NCBI GenBank assembly: GCA_052390115.1
Contig: JBQTHE010000052.1
Location: forward strand, 8,983-72,982
Direction: 5' to 3'
Source of the DNA: GCA-003244245 sp052390115
GTDB lineage: Bacteria; Actinomycetota; Actinomycetes; Mycobacteriales; Pseudonocardiaceae
Length of the DNA: 64,000 bases
Positions 43,120 through 54,800 of the stretch are shown here, one piece after another (position 1 is the first letter of the stretch; every line of letters begins with the position of its first letter). The notes under the pieces are model-generated. The model was not told the DNA's origin, made no database searches, and saw only the letters and a list, made by a program, of their open reading frames with translations. The position numbers and the translations under genes were made by a program.

Positions 43120-45543
43120 TCATCGAGCGGCATTGAGCACTGCCCGCTCCACCAACTCACGCGCCTGCGATGCCAGCGCACTGTGACCGTCGGACCCGGT
43201 GATGCAGAACGAGTCCACCACCGAGCTGCCCAGCGTGACGACCCGGGCCCAGCGGACGGTCACCGCACTGCTCTCCAACGCCGCGGCAACCCGGTACAGC
43301 AACCCGATGCGGTGGTCAGTGGTGCGCAGCTCGAGGATCACCGCCGCGGTGGCCTCGTCGTCGAACCACAGCACCTTGGTCTCGATGTCGGAGGCCGGGG
43401 TCTCGCCGTAGTCACGTTCCTTGGCGGCCAGCCGGTCCGCCAGTTGCAGCGAGCCGTCCAGCGCTCGCACCAGGTCCTGGCGCAGCAGCGCGACGTCGGG
43501 CGGGCGACCGAAGCGCGGGGAGACGGTGAAGGTGTCCACCGCCGCGGAGGCTCCGCCGGGGAGTTCGGCGACCCGGATATCCGCGGAGTGGACCTGCAGC
43601 GAGTGCAGCGCAAGCACTCCCGCGGCCAGCGCGAGCCCACCGGGCCGGCCGGGGGTCACAATCGTGATCGTGGTGGCCGCCGCCGGCCCTGCAGCGGCAG
43701 TGTTCGATGCCACGGTCGCCGTCACGTGCAGCGAGCCGCTGGCGGCCGACCGCTCGGCCAGCGCGCGATGCTCCTCGGAGAGCGGCTCCGGTGCAGGTAA
43801 GGGCCGGCCGGACAGTACCGCGCGGCAGCGCTCGGCGAGGTCGAAGATCAGCGCGGCGCGCCATTCGGTCCAGATACCGGGTCCGGTGGCCAAGCTGTCG
43901 GCCTCGGCCAACGCGACCAGCAACTCCAGCAGGGTCGGGTCCCCACCGAGAGTGTCGACGACTCGCTGCGCGGTCGTGGGGTCCTCGAGGTCCCGGCGGG
44001 TCGCGGTATGGGGCAGCAGCAGATGGTGGCGCACCATCGCGCGCAGCGTCGCGACGTCCGGGTCCGGCAGCCCGAGCCGGTGACCGATCTGCTCGGCCAA
44101 TGCCGCCCCGACCACGGAATGGTCGGCGCCGCGGCCCTTGCCCAGGTCGTGCAGCAGGGCGCCGAGCAGCAGCAGGTCCGGGCGCCTGACGGTGGTGGTC
44201 AGCCGTGCCGCCTGCGCCGCAGCCTCCATCAGATGCCGGTCCACCGTCCATACGTGCGCACGATCCCGTGGCGGTAGGTCACGCACCGCGCCCCACTCCG
44301 GTAACAGCCGCCCCCACAGCCCGGTACGGTCCATGGCCTCGATCACATCCACCGCCGGATGGCCGGCTCCCAGCAGCGACAACAGCTCCTCCAGCGCCGC
44401 GCGCGGCCACGGTCGGCGCAGCTCCGGTGCGGTGTCGGCGAGCGACGTGAGGGTGGCGTTGGCGATCGGCATACCGGTTCGCGCCGCCGTCGCCGCGACC
44501 CGCAACGTCAGCGCCGGGTCCCGCGCCGGATGCGCGTCGCGAGCCAGGGAGACCTCACCGCTGTGCTCCACCACCCCCTCGTCCAACGGACGGCGTAGGG
44601 GTCCCCGCCGCAGGGTCCGCAACCCGGTCAACCGGGCGCGTCCCCGCGGGGGCAACGCGGCTCGCGCGGTGCGCAACCCGACGTCCATCGCATAGACAAC
44701 GGTCCGCGCCACCCCGGACAGGCTCCTGGCCAGATCGAACCGGTCACCAAGAGCTAGCGCGGCCGCGACCTCGTCGGCGTCCTGCGCGCGAAGCACGTCG
44801 CGGTTGCGGCCGGCGAGCCGGTGTAGCTCGGTGCGCACGTCCAGGAGCAGGTCTCGCGCGGCGCGCACCTCCGGCCCGGCCCGGTCGGTGAGTTGGCCTG
44901 CCGACAGCGCGTCGAGCAGCTGCACGTCGCGCAGCCCGCCGTGGCCGTTCTTGAGGTCCGGTTCCACCCGGTGCGCGATATCGCCACTGCGCAGCCAGCG
45001 TTGTTGCGCCGACTCGGCGAGCTCTTCGAACCTGCCGCGGATGCCGGCCCGCCAGGCCCGCCGCACGGCGGTGTCCATCGCGTCGAACAGCGCACCGTCC
45101 CCGGCGATCAGGCGGGCATCCAGCAAGCCCAGTCCGGCCCGCAGGTCAGTGGCCGCCACCTGAACGACTTGGCCGACGGTCCGGACGCTGTGGTCAAGAT
45201 CGATGCGGGCGTCCCACAGCGGGTACCACAGCGAATCGGCGAGCTGGCTCACCCCTCGTTTGCCATCGTGTAGCAGCAGCAGGTCCAGGTCGGAGTAGGG
45301 CACCAGCTCACGGCGGCCCAGAGCGCCCACCGCAACCAGGGCGGTGCCACGGCCCACCCCCAGCGCCGCGCAGCGGGACGTCAACCAGAATTCGTGGAGG
45401 TCGGCCAGCGCCGTCCGTAGTGCCGGCGCCGGCAGCTGGCGTTGTCGCGGGTTCGCACCGAGTAGTGCGGCACGGGCTCTGACGAGATCTTCCGCGGGGG
45501 TGTCCGGGCCACCGGCGTGAGGCGGGGCCCCAGGCAGCGTCAT
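43120..45543 (-). CDS. glnD: PII uridylyl/adenylyltransferase GlnD
   Basis: 807 aa. The nucleotidyltransferase motif is VGALGRRELVPYSDLDLLLLHDG. The HD hydrolase domain is LLLGALLHDLGKGRGADHSVVGAALAEQIGHRLG, and two ACT domains follow (ALHSLQVHSADIRVAEL, VILELRTTDHRIGLLYRVAAALE). It modifies PII according to glutamine level; in actinobacteria it is usually adenylylation. The ATG at 45543 was preferred over a longer frame. It lies downstream of amtB-glnB. Confidence 0.94.
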   Translation of the reverse strand: MTLPGAPPHAGGPDTPAEDLVRARAALLGANPRQRQLPAPALRTALADLHEFWLTSRCAALGVGRGTALVAVGALGRRELVPYSDLDLLLLHDGKRGVSQLADSLWYPLWDARIDLDHSVRTVGQVVQVAATDLRAGLGLLDARLIAGDGALFDAMDTAVRRAWRAGIRGRFEELAESAQQRWLRSGDIAHRVEPDLKNGHGGLRDVQLLDALSAGQLTDRAGPEVRAARDLLLDVRTELHRLAGRNRDVLRAQDADEVAAALALGDRFDLARSLSGVARTVVYAMDVGLRTARAALPPRGRARLTGLRTLRRGPLRRPLDEGVVEHSGEVSLARDAHPARDPALTLRVAATAARTGMPIANATLTSLADTAPELRRPWPRAALEELLSLLGAGHPAVDVIEAMDRTGLWGRLLPEWGAVRDLPPRDRAHVWTVDRHLMEAAAQAARLTTTVRRPDLLLLGALLHDLGKGRGADHSVVGAALAEQIGHRLGLPDPDVATLRAMVRHHLLLPHTATRRDLEDPTTAQRVVDTLGGDPTLLELLVALAEADSLATGPGIWTEWRAALIFDLAERCRAVLSGRPLPAPEPLSEEHRALAERSAASGSLHVTATVASNTAAAGPAAATTITIVTPGRPGGLALAAGVLALHSLQVHSADIRVAELPGGASAAVDTFTVSPRFGRPPDVALLRQDLVRALDGSLQLADRLAAKERDYGETPASDIETKVLWFDDEATAAVILELRTTDHRIGLLYRVAAALESSAVTVRWARVVTLGSSVVDSFCITGSDGHSALASQARELVERAVLNAAR

Positions 45544-45680
45544 TGCCCTAACCCCTTCCGTGCCGGCGGTCGAGCCGCCGCTGCGCGACGGCGAGTCGTC
45601 CGAGTCTGGCGTGCCACGTCTGGCGCCCTCAACTGCACCCCGACGTCGATGCTGAGACTCCGCGAAGCGTGTTTCGCTTG

Positions 45681-45705
45681 CTGAAACGCCACGTTTCAGT
45701 GGCGT
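45681..45705. promoter_or_regulatory. Mutually exclusive hairpins upstream of glnD
   Basis: CTGAAAC-GCCAC-GTTTCAG (45681-45699) overlaps ACGCCAC-GTTTCA-GTGGCGT (45686-45705). Both cannot form together. The site lies about 140 bp before the glnD start and just after the ATPase-domain gene, where a terminator or attenuator could act. Confidence 0.45.
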
Positions 45706-45718
45706 GAACTGGCGCGCG

Positions 45719-46156
45719 TTACGGCGATAGTTCGACCCTAAGGTGGACGACGGTGCCCCGGTGGTCACAGCGGGTGTGGATCTTCTGAGTCAGCAGACGC
45801 ATCAGGTGTCTACCGCGGCCGCGGAACCCGTCACCGGTGGGCGTTCGCCAGCGGCCCTGATCGGAGACGGCGATCAGGACGTGGTCGGCGGCGCGGTGTG
45901 CCTCCAACTGCACCGATCCGGGCCGGAGGTCGGAATAGGCGTGTTCGGCGGCATTGGCGATCGCTTCATAGACCGCCAGCACCAGGTCGCCGACGACGTT
46001 GGTGGGGAGGTCCAGCGCCAGCCAGTCGTGGAACTGGTGGCGCAGCGCGGTGGCGTTGTGCACGGTCGCGACCGCTTCGGCCCGCAGCGGGGCGCGGATA
46101 TCCTCGGTCGGCTGGCGGGTCCAGGATGGACCCTCCTCGGTGCCGCTGACATCCAT
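45719..46156 (-). CDS. HATPase-domain anti-sigma/regulatory kinase (RsbW-like)
   Basis: 145 aa. The GHKL ATP-binding motif is LVLAVYEAIANAAEHAYSD (N box) followed by VLIAVSDQGRWRTP (G1 box) and GFRGRGRHLMRLL. Such small kinases bind and inhibit sigma factors or act in partner-switching. No STAS antagonist or sigma gene lies next to it. Its position between glnB and glnD is unusual for the nitrogen cluster. Confidence 0.88.
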   Translation of the reverse strand: MDVSGTEEGPSWTRQPTEDIRAPLRAEAVATVHNATALRHQFHDWLALDLPTNVVGDLVLAVYEAIANAAEHAYSDLRPGSVQLEAHRAADHVLIAVSDQGRWRTPTGDGFRGRGRHLMRLLTQKIHTRCDHRGTVVHLRVELSP

Positions 46157-46223
46157 GCGCGAGTAGTACCCGAACCGAATTGGCGGTCATTTGAAACATG
46201 TCGCGCATCAGCCCCTTGCGGGC

Positions 46224-46562
46224 TCACAGCGCATCGACACCACGCTCCCCGGTCCGAACCCGGACCACGGTCTCCACCGGAGTGACCCACACCTTCCCGT
46301 CCCCGATCTTGCCGGTTCGGGCCGACTCGACCAGCGCATCGAGAGTCTTGTCCACCTGCATGTCGTCCACCACGACCTCGACCCGGATCTTGGGCACGAA
46401 GTCCACGGAGTACTCCGCCCCACGGTAGACCTCGGTGTGCCCCTTCTGCCGGCCGTAACCCTGCACCTCACTGACCGTCATCCCGAGTACCCCGATCTGT
46501 TCCAGGGCACCCTTGACGTCTTCCAGCGTGAACGGCTTGATGATCGCGGTCACCAGCTTCAT
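46224..46562 (-). CDS. glnB: Nitrogen regulatory protein PII
   Basis: 112 aa, the standard PII length, MKLVTAIIKPFTLEDVKGAL. The T-loop is GHTEVYRGAEYSVDFVPK, with the modified Tyr in EYSVDF. The ATP/2-oxoglutarate region is VVVDDMQVDKTLDALVESARTGKIGDGKV. It binds AmtB and blocks ammonium uptake in nitrogen excess. It starts 6 bp after amtB; glnK is an equally valid name. Confidence 0.96.
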   Translation of the reverse strand: MKLVTAIIKPFTLEDVKGALEQIGVLGMTVSEVQGYGRQKGHTEVYRGAEYSVDFVPKIRVEVVVDDMQVDKTLDALVESARTGKIGDGKVWVTPVETVVRVRTGERGVDAL

Positions 46563-46568
46563 CGCCAC

Positions 46569-47933
<1,365 letters not shown>

Positions 47934-48023
47934 GGTTCACCCCTTTGCGTCTCACGATCGAGTGGTGCTTGTTGTGCGTGTGAAGAGAGTGGGCAGCCGG
48001 TGTTTCAACCGGAGGCACGGTAT

Positions 48024-48071
48024 GTTACGACAACGTTAAACGTCGGGCTTGCCCTGTTACGTCCGGATTAC
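48024..48071. promoter_or_regulatory. Putative GlnR-binding boxes upstream of amtB
   Basis: GTTAC-N6-GTTAA (48024-48039) and GTTAC-N6-ATTAC (48056-48071) resemble the paired GTnAC-N6-GnAAC boxes of actinobacterial GlnR. They are 90-140 bp upstream of the amtB GTG/ATG, where GlnR activates amtB-glnB-glnD in relatives. Confidence 0.5.
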
Positions 48072-48114
48072 TAGCGGGTCCTGGATCATGCTGACCTACC
48101 AGTTTCTCCGACAA

Positions 48115-49812
48115 TCAGTCCAGCAACGCGTCCACGAAAGCCTCAGGCTCGAATGGAGCAAGGTCGTCCACCCCCTCACCGAGGCCCACCAGCTTGACCG
48201 GCACTCCAAGTTCGCGCTGCACGTGGAAGACGATTCCGCCCTTGGCGGTGCCGTCCAACTTGGTCAGCACAATGCCGGTGACCTCGACGACGTCGCGGAA
48301 CACCCTCGCTTGGACCATCCCGTTCTGGCCTGTGGTGGCGTCCAGCACCAGCAGCACCTCATCGACCTCGGCCTGCTTGGACACCACGCGCTTGACCTTG
48401 CCCAGCTCGTCCATCAGGCCCGTCTTAGTGTGCAACCGGCCGGCAGTGTCTATCAGAACCGTGTCCACCCCATCGGTGCTACCCCGCTTGACCGCCTCGA
48501 ACGCCACGCTGGCTGGGTCTGCGCCTTCGGCCCCCCGCACGACCTCCGCGCCGGCCCGCTCGCCCCAGGTGACCAACTGGTCCACGGCAGCTGCGCGGAA
48601 GGTATCGGCGGCGCCGAGCAACACCCGCCGGCCGTCGGCGACCAGGACCCGGGCCAGCTTGCCGGTGGTGGTCGTCTTGCCGGTGCCATTCACTCCCGCG
48701 ATCAGGACTACACCAGGGGTGCTTGCACCGTCGCCATCCTGATGCGGCAACGCCCGCACGGCACGGTCCAAGTCCGGGCGCAGCGCCTCGATCAGAACGT
48801 CGCGCAACGCAGCGCGGGCCTGCTCGGCGGTCCGCACGCCGCGCTGCGCCAGTTCTTCGCGCAGCCGATCCACGATCTCAGCGGTGGTAGCCGCACCGAG
48901 ATCGGCGAGTAACAAGGTGTCCTCGACATCGGTCCAGGAGTCTTCGTCCAGGTCACCCGCGCCGAGCAGGCCCAGCAGGCTCTGCCCGAACGCTGAGCGA
49001 GACCGGGACAGCCGGCCGCGCAACCGCACCAGCCGACCGGCCGGCGCGTCGATCGGCTCAAACGTCGGGACTGCCGGTTCGGCAGGTGCTGGTTCGGCAG
49101 GTGCTGGTTCGGCAGGCGGTAGCTTGACCGGCGGCGGCTTGACCGGCGCCGCCTTGACGGGTGGTGGCTTGGCAGGCGCCGCCCTGACGGGTGGTGGCTT
49201 GACCGGCGCCGCCCTGACGGGTGGTGGCTTGGCAGGCGCCGCCTTGGCGGGCGGCGGCTTAACCGGCGCCGCCTTAGCCGGCGGCGCCTTAGCCGGCGGC
49301 GCCTTAGCCGGCGGAGGCTTAGCCGGCGGCGGCTTAACCGGCGGCGCCTTAGCCGGCGGCGGCCTAACCGGCGGCGCCTTAGCCGGCGGCAGCTTGACGG
49401 GTGGCGGCTCGGCGGCCGGCGGCTTCACGGGCGCCGGGGGCGCGAGACTCGTCGGGGGAGCCGGGCCTTCTGGCCGGACGGGCGCTGGCGGCTGTGGCGC
49501 AGCTGGCGCGGGTGGCGCCTGTGCGGGCCGCTTCGGCGGGGCCGGGGCCGGGGCAGAAGCCTGTGGAGGTGCTGGTGCCGAAGCCCGCGGCGGAGCAGAT
49601 GCCGGTGGCGGGGCCGGTGGACCACCCCCGCCGGAAGAGAAGCTGATGCCACCGCCGGCCTTATAGCCGCGAGGCGCCGGTGGCGCTTCCACTTCCTGGT
49701 CCGGCTTCTCGGCGATGCTGATCCGCCGACGGCGGGCCAACAGCAGACCCACCGCCAGCGCGATCAACAACACCACCGCAATGGCGACGGAGATCCAGAT
49801 CACGCTCGACAC
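48115..49812 (-). CDS. ftsY: Signal recognition particle receptor FtsY
   Basis: 565 aa. One N-terminal membrane helix (VIWISVAIAVVLLIALAVGLLLA) is followed by a long Pro/Ala/Lys-rich linker (about residues 60-250) built from PPAKAPPVKPPP-type repeats. The NG GTPase domain follows: VVLIAGVNGTGKTTTTGKLA, DTVLIDTAGRLHTKTGLMDEL and GIVLTKLDGTAKGGIVF. It docks Ffh-ribosome complexes at the membrane. The linker's DNA repeats make length variation likely. Confidence 0.95.
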   Translation of the reverse strand: MSSVIWISVAIAVVLLIALAVGLLLARRRRISIAEKPDQEVEAPPAPRGYKAGGGISFSSGGGGPPAPPPASAPPRASAPAPPQASAPAPAPPKRPAQAPPAPAAPQPPAPVRPEGPAPPTSLAPPAPVKPPAAEPPPVKLPPAKAPPVRPPPAKAPPVKPPPAKPPPAKAPPAKAPPAKAAPVKPPPAKAAPAKPPPVRAAPVKPPPVRAAPAKPPPVKAAPVKPPPVKLPPAEPAPAEPAPAEPAVPTFEPIDAPAGRLVRLRGRLSRSRSAFGQSLLGLLGAGDLDEDSWTDVEDTLLLADLGAATTAEIVDRLREELAQRGVRTAEQARAALRDVLIEALRPDLDRAVRALPHQDGDGASTPGVVLIAGVNGTGKTTTTGKLARVLVADGRRVLLGAADTFRAAAVDQLVTWGERAGAEVVRGAEGADPASVAFEAVKRGSTDGVDTVLIDTAGRLHTKTGLMDELGKVKRVVSKQAEVDEVLLVLDATTGQNGMVQARVFRDVVEVTGIVLTKLDGTAKGGIVFHVQRELGVPVKLVGLGEGVDDLAPFEPEAFVDALLD

Positions 49813-50451
49813 CTGACCATCCTGGCATCAAAGCGCACCGGCGGGACGTGCCGGTCAGCCAAGCGCAGCAACTACGGGCACGAGGCTCCTGCGCCGCCAG
49901 CGTGGGATTCAGCTCTGGATGAGGCGCTGGGCGCAGACAGTTCCCGAGCACAGACGGTTCCTGGGCGCAGACGGCGCCGGTCGCGCTGAGCAACTGCCGC
50001 CGCTCGTCTCATCGTTAAGGTCCGGTCCGCAGATCTTGACCAGCGACGAGCCCTCTGGTTCCCGAACTCAACAGCAGAGCTGTCCACCGGTCGCCGAACA
50101 GCTCTGCTGTTGAGTTCGGGGGGCTGAGTGCACTCAGCATCCGGCCAGCCCGGCCCGATGATCTGCGTGACACGCCCAGTCCCGCAGAGCTGGCCGCTCG
50201 ACAGAAACCGCCTCGATACGCCACCGAATCCCTGCCGTGACCGTCCGGTTCAGGGCCTATCGGGATTTCACACGGCGGACCGGGGATGGCTCGGCGGTGC
50301 AGGTCGGCCACCGTGGGCCGGTGGATCCGTAGCTCAGGGTGGCGGGGGGCGACCTCGCCATTGATGGCAGCCAACGCCTGTTCCGTGGCGAGGCAGGCTC
50401 GGCGCCGGGTTCAAGCGGCTGCTCCGCAACCCATAACCACGCCGTCTCCGA
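49813..50451. other. Gene-free stretch with perfect 23-bp inverted repeat
   Basis: No credible coding frame. The arms CCCGAACTCAACAGCAGAGC+TGT (50061-50083) and their exact complement (50098-50120) flank a 14-bp loop. The hairpin could serve as a terminator for smc-side transcription or be the end of a small repeat element. No T-run follows. Confidence 0.6.
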
Positions 50452-51756
50452 TCAACAGTGGGTGACCTGGGCTATCAGGAGATCGGTGAATTCCTCCGCG
50501 GCGTCGGCGTCGAACTGGTCGCGGCGGTAACGGGCGACCAGCGCTAGCCGCTTGCCGACGGTGGCGACTCCGACAGAGACGCTGCACGAGCGGTCGCAGG
50601 GCGGGGAGAACCACAGCTCCGGTGGCCCAGAGCCAGGCTTACTGGCGAGGGTGGGTACTTCGGCGATGCGGCCCAGGTTCGACAGCATCGCGGTGTCGAC
50701 AAAACGATCACCAGTCAGTGGTGACAGCCTGGACGCCGCGCGCTTGACTGGCAGGGGCACCTTCTTGATGACCTCCAGAAGGTCATGCAAGCCGTAAGCG
50801 CGGTCCTGACGTCGCATCTGATACGTCTGCCTGGCCACCGCAGCGGTCGCGGTGGTCAGGTCCACGCGATCGTCCGGGGCGGTGGAGACGGTGACATTCG
50901 ATGTGAGGTTGCTGACGACGTCCCACAAGCGGTCAGCGGGGCGGACATTGACCGGCATCATGACCCCGATCCGACCGGCTGGCGCACCGTGCTTGGAGTT
51001 CCAAGCATGTACCGTGAGGTGCAGCGCAGCGAGCAGGATGTCATTCACCGTCGTGCCGGGGGCCCGTCGCATCAGCCCGGGGGTCCTCGCCTCACCGAGA
51101 TCGAGGGTGCGGAAGACGAATCCGAAGTCGTCGCGGCTGGTACCGCCGACCACCGCGATCCGGCTCGGCGCATCGAGCGCCTCGCGAAGTCGCCGCGGCC
51201 CTTCCAATCGCCGCGCCCACCGTTCGCTGCGGTTCTTCGGAGCCAGGAACGAGCCCAGGTCGCGGGCATGGGCCAGCGGCAGAGGATCCGGCGGGTCCGG
51301 CTCACCCAGGTATGCCCGGGTGATGCTCTGCATCAGGCGTAGTGCACCGACTCCGTCGGCGACGATGTGGCTGACCGACAGCAGCACGAGATCCCCGCCG
51401 GGCCGCTGGGCCAGGGCGACCCGCAGCCCGGGGCTGACGTCCAGCGCGATCGGCGGGGTGTAGAGCCGCGCTCGGAGCCGGTCCAGCGCGGCATCGTCGG
51501 GGCAGTCGGCCACCCAGACCGGATCCCGATCCACCTCATCGGCGAAGTTCCACTGATACGACGTCTTACCGTTGCCTACGGTTGCCAACCGAGCCCGGGT
51601 CAGCGGGTGGCGCCGGCAGCAGCTCAGCACCGCCTGCCGCAACCTCGCCTCGTCCAGGTCATGGTCAGCACCGAGCTCGAACTGCACGTTCCACGACGAG
51701 CGCGCCTCCTGCAGCAGCAGGAGCGATTCGTCCAGCATGGTCAAGGGCAGCGACAC
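50452..51756 (-). CDS. WS/DGAT-like condensation-fold acyltransferase
   Basis: 434 aa from the GTG at 51756, which has GGAGG ten bases upstream. The acyltransferase motif is LSVSHIVADGVGALRLM (HxxxDG). PGTTVNDILLAALHLTVHAW and GVMMPVNVRPADRLWDVVSNLTSNVTV are typical of wax-ester synthase/diacylglycerol acyltransferases. It may esterify lipids or act on a polyketide/peptide. The 47-bp gap to smc, upstream on the same strand, suggests cotranscription. Confidence 0.82.
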   Translation of the reverse strand: MSLPLTMLDESLLLLQEARSSWNVQFELGADHDLDEARLRQAVLSCCRRHPLTRARLATVGNGKTSYQWNFADEVDRDPVWVADCPDDAALDRLRARLYTPPIALDVSPGLRVALAQRPGGDLVLLSVSHIVADGVGALRLMQSITRAYLGEPDPPDPLPLAHARDLGSFLAPKNRSERWARRLEGPRRLREALDAPSRIAVVGGTSRDDFGFVFRTLDLGEARTPGLMRRAPGTTVNDILLAALHLTVHAWNSKHGAPAGRIGVMMPVNVRPADRLWDVVSNLTSNVTVSTAPDDRVDLTTATAAVARQTYQMRRQDRAYGLHDLLEVIKKVPLPVKRAASRLSPLTGDRFVDTAMLSNLGRIAEVPTLASKPGSGPPELWFSPPCDRSCSVSVGVATVGKRLALVARYRRDQFDADAAEEFTDLLIAQVTHC

Positions 51757-51803
51757 GGTGGTATCTCCTCCCCGGTATCTCCTTCCCGACGTCACCTGCC
51801 ACG

Positions 51804-54800
51804 TTAGGCGGCGCCAGCGGAACCGGTGGCGCCACGCAACCGCTGCGAGATCACCGTGGTGATGCCGTCGTCACGCATGCTCACCCCGTACAGCGCGTCG
51901 GCGACCTCCATGGTCGCCTTCTGGTGCGTGATCACGATCAGCTGCGAGCGGTCTCTGAGCAGGTCGAACAGCGCGATCAGGCGGTTCAGGTTGGTGTCGT
52001 CCAACGCCGCCTCCACCTCGTCGAGCACGTAGAACGGCGACGGCCTGGCCCGGAAGATCGCGACCAGCATGGCTACCGCTGTGAGCGACTTCTCCCCGCC
52101 GGACAGCAGCGACAGGCGTTTGACCTTCTTTCCCGGCGGCCGGGCCTCGACCTCAATGCCGGTGGTGATCATGTCGTCCGGCTCGGTGAGCACCAACCGC
52201 CCCTCCCCGCCGGGGAACAGCGTGGCGAAGACAGTCTCGAACTCGCGCGCCACATCGTGGAACGCCTCGGTGAAGACCTCAAGGATCTTCTCGTCGACCT
52301 CCGCAACGACGGTGAGCAGGTCACGCCGGGTGGCCTTGAGATCCTCAAGCTGGGTGGACAGGAACTTGTAGCGCTCCTCGAGCGCGGCGAACTCCTCCAA
52401 CGCCAGCGGGTTGACCTTGCCCAGCAGGGCCAGATCACGCTCGGCCCGCTGGGCGCGGCGGTCCTGCTCGGCCCGATCGTAGCGAGCCGGCTGCGGGGCG
52501 CTGACCTGCTCGCCGCGCTGCGCTGCCACCTCGTACTCGGCCACTTCACTTGCCGGCGCAGGCACCGGTACCGTGGGCCCGTACTCGGCGACGAGATCGC
52601 TGAGCCCGATACCGAAGTCGTCGGCGATCCTGGCCTCGAGCTGTTCGATGCGCAGCCGCTGCTGGGCGCGCAGCACCTCGTCACGGTGCACCGTATCGGT
52701 GAGCATGGCCAGCTCCTCGGCGAGCTCGCGAACCCGTCCCCGGACCTCGGTGAGGCCCCGCTCCCATTCAGCGCGCTCGACGATCACCGCGTCCCGTTCG
52801 GCCGCGGCCCGGTGCAACGAAATGTCGATGCGACCCAGCGCAAACTCCCCTGCCCGCACGACCTCAGCGGCCACCGCAGCTCCCCGCGCCCTGGCCGCCG
52901 CCGCGGCGGCGGCCCGCTCCCGCGCCGTCCGCTCCGCCTGAGCGCTGCGCCGCAACCCCTCGGCCCGGCCAGCCAACGCCCGGGCGCGCTCCTCGGCGGT
53001 GCGCAGTGCCAGCCGGGCCTCGACCTCCTCGCTGCGCGCGGTGGCCAGCGCGGCCGCGGCCTCGTCACGTTCCACGGTGTCCGGTTCGGAGTCCGCCGGC
53101 TCGTCCTGGGCCAGCCGCAACCGCTCCTCCAGCTCCGCCAGGCTGGTCAGGGCATCGGCCCGGCGGTGCTCCCTCTCGTCGCGCTGGCGGTGTAGCCGGT
53201 CGGCTTCGGCGGATGCGGAACGGGCCGCCTGGCCGAGCCGGGCGAGCTGCTCGCCCACCGCGGCCAGTTGCCCGTCCGCCTCATGCCGGGCGGCCAGCGC
53301 GTTGTCGACGTCCTCGGCGCGGGCGGCCTCCTCGGCGCGGGCGCCATCGAGCTCCGCTGCCAGCCGTTGCATGTGGTTTTCCGACTCGGCCAGGCGGATC
53401 TGACCGTCGTCGACGGCGGCCTGCACCTCGATGACGCTCTGGCTACGGCCCGATCCGCCCTGCGCCCAGCCGGCGCCGAGCACATCGCCATCGACAGTCA
53501 CCGCGCACACGGTGGGTACTGCGACGACCAGCGCCCGGGCGGCAGCCAGGTCATCCACCACCGCGGTGCGCTCCAACAGCCGGTGCAGCGCGGCGCGTAG
53601 CGACTCTGGGGCTGCGACCAGATCCACCGCCCATCGCGCACCGGCCGGCAGCTGCGGCCACGTCGAGCGGTCCCCGGTGGCCGGGGCACCGCCGACGAGC
53701 AGGCCGGCGCGACCGGCGTCCTGCTCGCGCAACAGGGTGAGCGCCACAACTGCAACAGTCAGATCGGTCACCGCCAGCGCGTCCGCGGCGGCCCCCAAGG
53801 CAGCCGCCACGGCGGCCTCGGCCCCGGAATCCACGGTCAGCAGCTCGGCAACCGAGCCCTGCAGGCCGGGCAGCCCCGCTGACAGCAGTGTCTGCGAACC
53901 GTCCTTGCGGGCCAGGCCCAGCGAGAGGCCTTCCACCCGGGCTCGCCAGGACGCCCGCTGCTGCTCCGCCTCCCGGTGGGCGGCGGTGAGCTCGGCGGCC
54001 CGCTGCGCGGCGATGGCATGAGCGGCCAACGCCGCCTCGTGCCGCTCGTTGAGCCCCACCTGGCCGACATGCAGGGCATCGATCTCGTGCTGAATCTGGT
54101 CGAATTCCCGCTGGGCACTCGCGGCCCGCTCCCGGGCATCGGCCAGCGCGCTGGACAGTCGCTCGATCTCCTCCGCGGTGGCGCCCGACGTTGAGCGCAG
54201 CGCCTCGACCTGACCGGCGAGCCGGGCCAGCCCTTCTCGCCGATCGGCGACGGCCCGCACCGCGGCCAGGTGCGCCCGCTCGGCGTCGGCGACGGCCTGC
54301 TCTAGCTCGGCGCGCCGCTCCAGGGCAGCGGATAGCGTCACCCTGACCTCGTCCACCACCGCGTGCAGCTCAGCCTCCGTAGCCTGCGCGGCCGCGGCCT
54401 CGCGCTCCAGCTCGTCGGGGTCGCGACCGGGGCGATGCGGTTCGGCGGGGGCGGACAGGTGCTTGGCTCGCTGCTGCGCCAACCGCACCGTGCCGCGCAG
54501 CCGCTCGGCCAGCGCCGAGAGCCGGTACCAGGTGTCCTGGGCCGCCGCGAGCCGTGGTGTGGTGGCGTCGAGCTGCTGCTCCAGGCCGGACTGCCGGGCG
54601 CGAGTCTCGTCCAGCGCGCCCTCCACCGCAGCGTGGCGGGCCCTGGCGGCTGCCTCGTCGGCCTCTTCCCGGGCCAGCTCCGCGTGCAGGGTCACCAGGT
54701 CGTCGGCGTACAGCCGCAGCCGGGCGTCCCGCAGCTCGGCCTGCACGGCCTGAGCCCGCCGCGCGATCTCGGCCTGCTTGCCCAGCGGCTTGAGCTGGCG

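Noticed and set aside
49100..49430. Mobile or CRISPR-like repeats in ftsY
   Set aside because: The repeats are in frame and encode the Pro/Ala/Lys-rich linker common in actinobacterial FtsY.
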